DNA of 10,036 nt from Cymbomonas tetramitiformis (Eukaryota > Chlorophyta > Pyramimonadophyceae > Pyramimonadales > Pyramimonadaceae): NCBI GenBank assembly GCA_001247695.2, contig LGRX02015969.1:1-10036 (forward strand), read 5' to 3'. Both the position numbers and the translations under genes were made by a program. The notes beneath the pieces are model-generated. The model did not search any database, was not told the DNA's origin, and worked only from the letters and a program-made list of their open reading frames with translations. This document shows positions 1 through 7,100 of this stretch, in pieces. Each line of letters begins with the position of its first letter. The stretch's first letter is position 1.

Positions 1-358
1 TCTCGGTATACGGTTTCTATATCGCGCGAACTTGCGGAGCTCTCGCGTTTTAGGAATTATTCAAGGGCAGCCACCATCACACACCTGCGAGGGCACTGCA
101 CGGGCAAAGCATGCACGGCTTTCATTGTCTACGTAACTCGTGTCCACACTTTCGCTTCATCGTTATGTATCCACTGCTCGTTCGTTCGTTTTGTTAATGT
201 TTCGTGTATTCGATGGAATTTTACTAATTGCGTTATTTAGGGTTTTCAAAGCGCCACGTATCAAACAACACCGACCAAAAACCAACCCAGATACCCCCAT
301 GGCGAAAACGATTCCCCATTGATGTTTCGCTTTCCCCATTGACGCCTCCTCGATGTGA

Positions 359-580
359 TACAGTCTAAGAAGACGCCAGTTTTCGATATCGTCACTGGCA
401 AAATTATTTCGGGTGACGCGTGAGTCTCGTGTCATGCATTTTTCGCGAATTAATTCATGAATTAATTGATGAAGATGACGATTTGAAGCCCATTGACCGC
501 CCAAAAATTACTTATCGAACGGCGATACAATGATTTTTGGTTACACGTCAGAAAAATGCTAGGTGGCCTCTTGGTCCGAC
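359..580 (+). pseudogene. Frame-broken plus-strand ORF, possible transposase relic
   Basis: Three overlapping plus frames each give protein-like sequence in turn: 359-457 reads RRRQFSISSLAKLFRVTRES; 417-530 reads RELIHELIDEDDDLKP and DRPKITYRTAIQ; a third frame from about 521 reads NDFWLHVRKMLGGL. Taken in order they look like one protein with two small frameshifts. The style recalls DDE transposase N-terminal regions of protist elements, but I cannot name a family. A 113-codon minus ORF (504-163) covers the same stretch and cannot be excluded as the real frame. Confidence 0.25.
448..467. repeat. Perfect 20-bp palindrome
   Basis: The sequence aattaattcatgaattaatt equals its own reverse complement. 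It makes both strands encode LIHEL-like peptides here. It may be a binding site or simply chance in AT-rich DNA. Confidence 0.85.
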
Positions 581-612
581 CTCAGGTCCGACTTCAGGTC
601 CGTCCTCGGGTC
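573..612. repeat. 12-bp tandem repeat, 3.3 copies
   Basis: Units ggtccgacctca, ggtccgacttca and ggtccgtcctcg are followed by ggtc. In one plus frame it would encode GPTS repeats. Confidence 0.85.
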
Positions 613-749
613 ATATCGAGTTGCGTTGCGCAAGCGTGCGCAGCCCGCATCGTCCGCCGATATACACGCTACCTGAGAAGGAGCGACCGGCCTCGTACCG
701 CGATTCTTCCAACACGCCTAACCACCGTAGATATCATGTGAAGCGGGCG

Positions 750-1012
750 TGAGATACCACGTGTGTGGTGCCCTCTGTTGTAAGTGTCACACAGCAGCAT
801 GGACGCCTCCCAGTCCGTTCTCCTGCAGATTTCACAAGCCAGGTGTGTGCTGGGCAACGCAGCACTGCAGTTGTACTGCTCCTTAACCTGCAAGTGACAT
901 GGCGCAATGTTCTGCACCGTGCTTTTCTCCCTGAGCTTGGTGCTGTCCTCCAGCACCGCCACTCCATTCTTCTGCATCTTCACCAGCTTGAGAATAGCAA
1001 GCCCAAGAATTC
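750..1012 (-). pseudogene. Decayed retroelement polyprotein fragment with PHD-like finger
   Basis: From about 1012 the minus strand reads ILGLAILKLVKMQKNGVAVL, then NIAPCHLQV, then LACEICRRTDWEASMLLCDT and NRGHHTRGISRPL. This resembles the region after the integrase of retrotransposon polyproteins in green algae: an APCHL segment followed by a PHD finger of the form CxxC...LLCDxCNRGxHTxCLxPPL. The second cysteine pair is broken (CDTY rather than CDxC, and RG rather than RC), and no C-terminal CPxC follows. The fragment is preceded by a TGA at its upstream end. No LTRs, reverse transcriptase or integrase core are visible in the window. The assignment rests on memory of the family pattern. Confidence 0.5.
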
Positions 1013-1783
1013 AACCGCGTAGTTGCCACTGAGATGTCTCTGTAAAAAAAAGACATCCGCACTCGACACAGTTTTGTTTTGAAAAAGATTGCAAACAGGC
1101 AATTCTGCTAGTGGCCATATACACTTTTAAATTATATTTTGTCCAATGTTCACGTTGAGTTTACTGCTGTTTTCGCGGCCTGAGTAAAAGTCTACCACAA
1201 TTACGTCACGAAGGCAAAACAAAAGTGAGTCCACTGACTAAGTTACTCCCTTGCGGCGCATATATGCTCTCCAGAAATGATACTCCTATCGGTTCCACGT
1301 CACAGTCTCTGTAAATACTGCCACTGTCACCAACTCTAGAGCGCAGCTACTGTCGCATGCTCAGCGAGCGCGGTCCCCTGTCACCAGCTCGGTCACCACA
1401 GCCACTGTCACGTACTCGGTCACCACGGCTACTGTCACAAGCTGCACAATGCGGCTTCCGTCCCACGAGAAGCAAACGTTTGTGACATGAAATACCTCGT
1501 AAGAAATATTTGCCCCCCCATCATGCGCGGCCCCAAGACTACATAAGATCAGCCTGTCACCCATGGGGGCTCATTTTCACAACGACGCCACCGCTTTATC
1601 AGGGGGGCGGGTCGTTGACGGGGCGTCTTTTGAGTCTTGACCCGACGAGAGGGGTGATGCTGATTGTTGAGGGGCACAACTTGTCGGGATATCGCTAGGT
1701 ATCGTATACCGTCACATGTCATATGCGATCAGTCATCTTCAGTTACCCATGCGTCGTGCCTGGGATGCCTAATACGCCTGTAA
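1013..1783. other. No gene seen
   Basis: AT-rich sequence with an A run at 1044, the 27-bp repeat and scattered short open frames. The minus-strand frame 1564-1361 owes part of its length to the 27-bp repeat. I see nothing that supports a gene. Confidence 0.4.
1388..1441. repeat. 27-bp tandem repeat, two copies
   Basis: Units beginning ctcggtcaccac lie at 1388 and 1415. Looser copies of the cactgtcac motif occur just before, from about 1318. Confidence 0.85.
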
Positions 1784-2026
1784 TTGGTTGTAGCCCTGGA
1801 GGCTGATTTGAGTTTACAACCTCGGTTACGAGTTAACCCCATGATGAGCGTGAGATATTTTTTCTATTGGACCCGCAAGATTATACGAACCTTGGAGTTC
1901 AAATTAGGTTATGACTGGGATTATTACCCTTGGCCTTCAAGGTCATCGGCATCCCAGAACTCTGCCCTCTCGACTCTGCTAAGCCGAGTTCGCCGCTGGC
2001 GCAGCCTGAACAATCGGAGTCGCTAG
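1784..2026 (+). CDS. Unrecognised small open frame
   Basis: An 80-codon frame with ATG pairs at about 1841. It reads MMSVRYFFYWTRKIIRTLEF and then KLGYDWDYYPW, ending in an Arg/Ser-rich tail. The composition is protein-like, but there is no known domain and no visible promoter. It could be an exon or chance. Confidence 0.15.
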   Translation: MVVALEADLSLQPRLRVNPMMSVRYFFYWTRKIIRTLEFKLGYDWDYYPWPSRSSASQNSALSTLLSRVRRWRSLNNRSR

Positions 2027-2304
2027 ATTCGGGACATGCAACTGCCCAACTGTGCTGGATATATTCTGCAGTGATCTTCCAGTAAATGCCCCAACACGCA
2101 CATGATACTGATATAGTCGTTACGCATGATAGTGAAAGACCGCAGGGAGGGCGGTGAGGTAAGCGGAATGGGAATTGTGAGCAAAGCGGGCGGCAAAAAC
2201 AACTGGAAACTCGGGTCGTCGAACGCCAGATGAATGCTATACTTAGTCTGTATCGTAGAATCGGTGGGTTGTGTGGAAGTAATGGACAGTGCCCCAGAAT
2301 TAAT
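2023..2304 (-). CDS. Unrecognised open stretch without start codon
   Basis: Between stops at 2307 and 2023 the minus strand reads ITSTQPTDSTIQTKYSIHLA, FDDPSFQLFLPPALL and RNDYISIMCVLGHLLEDHC. There is no ATG near its start, so it would have to be an internal or last exon. It overlaps the plus frame 2230-2475, and at most one of the two is likely real. Confidence 0.15.
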   Translation of the reverse strand: MNSGALSITSTQPTDSTIQTKYSIHLAFDDPSFQLFLPPALLTIPIPLTSPPSLRSFTIMRNDYISIMCVLGHLLEDHCRIYPAQLGSCMSRI

Positions 2305-2475
2305 TTAAACACTACCCAACGATTTCTCCATAAACCGAATACATCCCAGGATCCAATCATAATCACCCGTAAATCAACCCTACTTAAAGACGCCAAGTCA
2401 GGCCATACCGCACTTGAATTCACGCCCCAAAACGTAGGGCGCTCACCCTATCCTAATTGCCAAGTGTTTAGCTAA
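2230..2475 (+). CDS. Unrecognised small ORF followed by AATAAA
   Basis: An ATG-started frame of 81 residues reading MNAILSLYRRIGGLCGSNGQ, then a Thr/Asn-rich stretch, ending NVGRSPYPNCQVFS. Many codons have a purine first, as in coding DNA. A plus-strand AATAAA lies at 2587-2592, about 110 nt past the stop. No family is recognised. Confidence 0.22.
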   Translation: MNAILSLYRRIGGLCGSNGQCPRINLNTTQRFLHKPNTSQDPIIITRKSTLLKDAKSGHTALEFTPQNVGRSPYPNCQVFS

Positions 2476-2609
2476 ACATGGCTAAGCGCTCAAGTTGTGG
2501 TAGAACGGGTCCCACATGCTGCCGGATCATACATAATTCCAAATATACCGCCAACAAACCAGATACGATAGATTGATAGACGGAATAATAAAAGATATCC
2601 GTTTGGATA

Positions 2610-3185
2610 TTAGGGTTTCTGCCTGTGCCTTGTGACGGTCATTAGCTGATTACTGGATAGGTAACATAGGTCACCCTGATACTTCCCGCAACCACCACTA
2701 GATCCGCAGCTGACTCCTCCAGTTCGCGCAACAGGCATCTCCTGTTCGCACTGGACATCACCTCCAGGACTGTATATCGCTTTCATTTTTCGGTATCGAT
2801 TGTATTTCGATCCCTGAAGAAAGGCATCGATAAATAATTGATTGTTTGCGCATTTAAAATACACGAGTTATTAAGTGCTAAAAACCGAAAACAGGGAGCT
2901 TCAAAATCTCGCTATATCCATCTTCGAGGACGACGTCCGATAATCGGCCATCATCGAAGTTGATCGATTACGGTACCAATACCACGCATATTACACTGGA
3001 GAGATTTGGCATGCGAAGACATGTTCAACGCATCGAGGCATTATGAATCCAGACAGTAGTAAATAGATCGGAGCCTGGCATTGAACCACGAGTCCAGAAT
3101 CACAATCATACACTGCAGGGGTGGAGTGAGTATCTGCAATGTCAAATGCGTGCACGCCACTCTGCAGCTCTGATGCCTGCTTCAT
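2610..3185 (-). CDS. Candidate two-exon small cysteine-containing gene
   Basis: Exon 1 (3185-2997) starts with a real ATG and reads MKQASELQSGVHAFDIADTH, then VYDCDSGLVVQCQAPIYLLL and CVEHVFACQISP, up to CCA|GTGTAA. Exon 2 (2813-2610) follows a strong acceptor (gatgcctttcttcag). It reads GSKYNRYRKMKAIYSPGGDV, then SCGSSGGCGKYQGDLCYL, ending at TAA. Both borders are phase 0, giving about 130 residues with eight or so cysteines. The donor is weak and no signal peptide is clear. I do not recognise the protein; the two pieces may instead be separate chance frames. Confidence 0.25.
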
Positions 3186-3252
3186 TATTTATTGAGGCTA
3201 CTACTGATGCGATTACTCGGCTGGTCAATAAACTAGAATCTCTCTGTTGCAG

Positions 3253-3444
3253 CAGGTGAAATATTCAGAGCTCAAGTCACCAAAAGTTTCGGACGGGCGC
3301 AGGCGCAGGGCACATATACGATCGCACACAGGGGCAGAGCACTTGACGTGTAGGGTTGCTATTCTGGAGGGCAATGGAATCGTTGGCGAGGGTGCAAATT
3401 ATCATCCAAGCCTAACATACTCCTATATCTGTATTCACATATAA
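3253..3444 (+). CDS. Candidate terminal exon of a plus-strand gene
   Basis: A good acceptor (aatctctctgttgcag, then a second cag, so a NAGNAG site) is followed by an open frame reading QVKYSELKSPKVSDGRRRRA, then LTCRVAILEGNGIVGEG, to TAA at 3442-3444. Its first-position purine bias is coding-like. It would converge on the minus-strand phosphatase/C2 gene, leaving a gap of roughly 200 nt. Upstream exons were not identified and the protein is not recognised. Confidence 0.25.
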   Translation, partial: QVKYSELKSPKVSDGRRRRAHIRSHTGAEHLTCRVAILEGNGIVGEGANYHPSLTYSYICIHI

Positions 3445-3623
3445 TTTGCTTGCACACAATCCTTTACGTTAAAATGCTATACACATCTTCAATTGTTGTG
3501 CCCAGCTAGCGCATAACGTCGGCTTGGGTTGGAATGCTCCAAAAGACCAGAAGCATCCTGCTCCACTCAAAAAACATTCTGAGGATATGACTCCCATCAG
3601 CACAATAATCCTATGCCACATAT

Positions 3624-3629
3624 TTTATT
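3624..3629 (-). terminator. Poly(A) signal AATAAA
   Basis: A canonical AATAAA on the minus strand lies about 30 nt past the TAG of the terminal exon, supporting 3660 as the true end of the gene. Confidence 0.65.
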
Positions 3630-3659
3630 GGGCAATCCTAAGGCTGCATATAATTTGCA

Positions 3660-4192
3660 CTAAGCGACCACCTTATCGCTCCCGTTCTCTTCTGACACCT
3701 TATCGCTTCCGTTCTCTTCTGATGGTTCCTGACCAAGTCCTGCCCACAATGTCGCTGGCACTTGTGGCCATTGTCTTGGCTCATCGATCGTCGGTGAGCC
3801 GGAAATGGGCGATTCGAGAATGTCGTTTAAGCTACTGCTGCGCTTGTTTCTCATATTCAATGTTGGTCCTTCGGAGAGAGGATTATAGGTGGTGGTGTCA
3901 TGCAAACTTGATGTCGCTCGTGATCTGGGGGACGGTGGAGAGTGTGAAGACGGCTCGGAGCATAATTCTTCTTCTTGATCGATCCCCATCAGCAGCGACG
4001 AGCGTATTGACTCGTGTCGAGACTGCTGTCTCACCGGCTGAGCAGAGATAGCTTGGCTAATGGTACCTTTCCTCGGTCTAGATTCTTGCAATCCCCGCCA
4101 CATGCTTTCAAAAGATGGTCGTCTGTGGTTTGTATTGAGGCGCCGCAGAGTTTTTGGCTGGTTCAGACCCCTATCGGTCAAAGTCATTTCAC
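3660..4192 (-). CDS. Terminal exon: Ser-rich C-terminal tail
   Basis: The frame is open for 176 codons to TAG at 3662-3660. It is rich in Ser, Pro, Arg and Glu, without membrane segments or a recognised fold. Segments such as NHRRPSFESMWRGL, SHSPPSPRSRATSS and MRNKRSSSLNDILES look like sites for basophilic (RRxS) or proline-directed kinases and for 14-3-3 binding; this is an inference. The last residues repeat SEENGSDKV twice, then VA. The 5' border is uncertain: gtgacag at 4193 (phase 1) and acaacag at 4208 (phase 2) both have weak pyrimidine tracts. Confidence 0.75.
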
Positions 4193-7100
4193 CTGTCACA
4201 TTTGCACTGTTGTCAGTGTCACACGCCTCTCACATGTTGCAGCATTATGAAAGCTGTTGCATTACCTGCTGCTATTGCTGCGCAGACGGTCCCGAACCTG
4301 GCGCGGCGCCCTCAAAAAGCGATATACAATGCACTCGGGATGTGCGGCCATGTGAAACCACATCCAATTTGCCTCCATCGTCTTCTGTGAAACATGTATC
4401 GTATTGTGGAGACATGATGGGCAAATGATGTGAGGTGGCAGTGCAGGGTATCACTGGGGGATGCGCACTAATCGATGCCGGCCAACCAAAATGTCCAGCG
4501 TGGGTATATACAGAAGCACAGTGCAACAAAAAAAACTGTCCCGGAAAATCTGCGATTTGGGGTATGAATGTGGAGAAAGGGGCACAAAGGGAAGAACAAT
4601 CTCTCACACGCTATTTCTTTTTTGATGATCCAAACGTACTTGACGAGTGATCCGCACACGGCATGCCCAACAATATCTCAAGGGGAGAGGTATTGCTGGC
4701 AGCGCACCTGTGAAGCGCCCGGCACTGACGCCGTGCGACAAAATGGGCACATTGAATTTGATGGGCAGCCCCGGTCTGGTGTTCTTCAGGAGCTCCGCAA
4801 GAGGAATCACCCCAGACCCAATCAGGTTGTCCGAGCTCATCGAGTCGAAGTCGCGCACGACGAAGAGCAGCGTCAAGGACTGCACACAGTGCTCCGAGCC
4901 ATCCACCAAGAGCAGGTCGGGTACGTTCTGTGTCCCCACACCACCCGTATGCAAGCCAACTCGGAGCCCATCTTTTTCTCCCAAGCGAGGCTGACACCCA
5001 CGTGGCGCAGACCCATATACAAGCGAAACAGACAGCCATGGCGGAGTGCATCACCGAGCAAAGTGTGTCGATGGCAGACAGGTGAGAATGGGTTCAGTTA
5101 TCATTCCTTGAAATGTGCAAATGTTGGAGTCACCGCGGATGGGCGGCTGTCACAATGCTGGAGCACGTGCAGGGCCAATGGCCGGGGATGACAACAACTA
5201 GCTGACCAACCCGAACCTATCTGATCGCCAGCCCCGAGCAGGCGAGCCGCCAGGAGGACATCGCATCGAGTGACACCTCTGGCATTACTGCTGCGCACCG
5301 CAGTGCACTGGTCAGCAGCGGCTGAGCGGGTGGCACCCATCCGTGCGGAAGCGGGCCCGGGAACAACCACCTCGTGCTGAAAGTAGAGTTCCGGACTGAC
5401 CTGTAGATTGCAGGCGGTTGTGGGGGCTGGGGGGCTTACCTTGTCACGCCAGACAGGGCTGAGGGTGTGCCTCAGAACTGCTGTGTGCGCTGGCTGCTGC
5501 AGTGCAGTCCCCAGAAACAGGACGTAGCTGCACGCCTCCTCCGCCACCGCGTCGCGTCAAACGTCGGTCAACCGCGACAGCCCATCCAGTCAGGAGGATG
5601 GCATCAGGTACGTATCGGTGCAGGAAACACTGGCAGCAAGGCCACAACTGCAGGGGAGACGAGCTCTGAGCGGGCTTCGAAGGGTCAGGGAGCTCACGGA
5701 TCGAGGGCGCCCCCGTAGAGCTCGCAAACCTGGATGCCCACAGCTCTCACCTCTGTGCACAGCCCACCCGGTGACCCCGCCTCGCATCACCCACATTGGC
5801 CAAGTGCCACACCACGACCCCACCCTTGTCACATCATATGACGCGATGTCCGTGAATGACGGTCAGCCCTCCATCACGCCGGTTGATGAAGCAAGCTTGC
5901 AGCAAGAGCAGGGTGGGGTGACAAGGCATCACGCGCACTCAAAAGCCCGCTGAGTCAGTGCTGGGCTGAAGAATCCAGAAGGAGGTCAGAGGAGAAAAGC
6001 AGTGCACGTGGCGCCGCGTTTCCCCTTCTATGCCAGAGCGCCGCCAATGCCTGACGCTGCCGCGCATTCCGGCGCCCTGGCCCCCATGAGGCTCGCCACA
6101 CAGGCCCAGGAGGTGGCCCACCCCCTCTCACGCCACAACCTGTCGCCCGCCGAGTCGCCGTGCCAGTATGCCGGCTTTTCATGCACAACCACAAGCATCA
6201 CGGTGCACTGTTCGCTCCTTGCGATTCTCTGCCACTGCCATGAAGCTGTAGCCAGATGCTGCAGGGCCACAAATAAAGAGAGGTGAGGGTACCGGACCTT
6301 TGATATGGAGGATCCAGGACTTGGGGGCATATGCCAGCTGGCGGGCGTCGATCACGCTACTCCCTGTATGAAGCTTCTCATTACCCCCTCCGATGATAGT
6401 GGTCAACCGTTTTTGCATTCCCTTCTTCAGAGAGTTGGACCACGTGCGCCTCCCCTGCTCCTCCGCTTGCGACCTGGCCCGCACACCGCAAGCCCTCAGA
6501 GTCCACATCCACCTCGCCGTTACGCGGATCAGTTCCGTCTTTCCACTGCATCTCGTCCCAAGTTGCGGCACCCCCGAGGCTCCGCCGCACCGCGCAGATG
6601 CCACAGCTGGAGCACAGGCACCAAGCCCGCGTGGCCTCTCAGGGTGCGCGGGCACTTAGCCCTCCGCACAGGCACCAAGCCGGCGTGGCCTCTCAGGGTG
6701 CGCGGGCACTTAGCCCTCCGCACAGGCACCAAGCCGGCGTGGCCTCTCAGGGTGCGCGGGCACTTAGCCCTCCGCGCAGGCACAGCAGATCCAGGTGGCA
6801 AGATGCCACCCGATCAGGACCCCAAGCTCGGTATGCACAAGCATGAACCACGCAAAGGGCAGCGTCATTCAATTGCAATGACCACTCTCATCAGGTTGAC
6901 CATCCGAGCTCGGAGATAGAATCGAAACGCTTTCGACCAATTTGATCGCCCATCAATTCGAACGAACCGTATTTCACGGGTCTCCCTCCCATTCAATATG
7001 CGAACCCAGCCTCTACTTGGTTGCAAGCGCAAGGAACTTGTCCACGAAGAAGAACATGAACGAGATTATTTGCGTGTCAAGTATCGGCCAATACACGTAG

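Noticed and set aside
2592..2610. Short inverted repeat gatatcc...ggatat as a terminator hairpin
   Set aside because: The stem is short and AT-rich, and the context is eukaryotic, so a hairpin terminator is not expected.
3524..4051. 175-codon plus-strand ORF
   Set aside because: It is the complement of the Ser-rich terminal exon, which has better coding character, phase-matched splicing and a poly(A) signal.
4568..5191. 207-codon plus-strand ORF
   Set aside because: It runs opposite the C2 exon 4927-4708 and shows no domain; it is a shadow of GC-rich coding sequence.
6613..6780. CRISPR-like array
   Set aside because: The copies are head-to-tail without unique spacers, and the window is eukaryotic.
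6305..6919. Long plus-strand ORF with three repeats of TGTKPAWPLRVRGHLALR
   Set aside because: Its length comes from the 54-bp minisatellite, which is open in several frames on both strands because the unit is a multiple of three and GC-rich.
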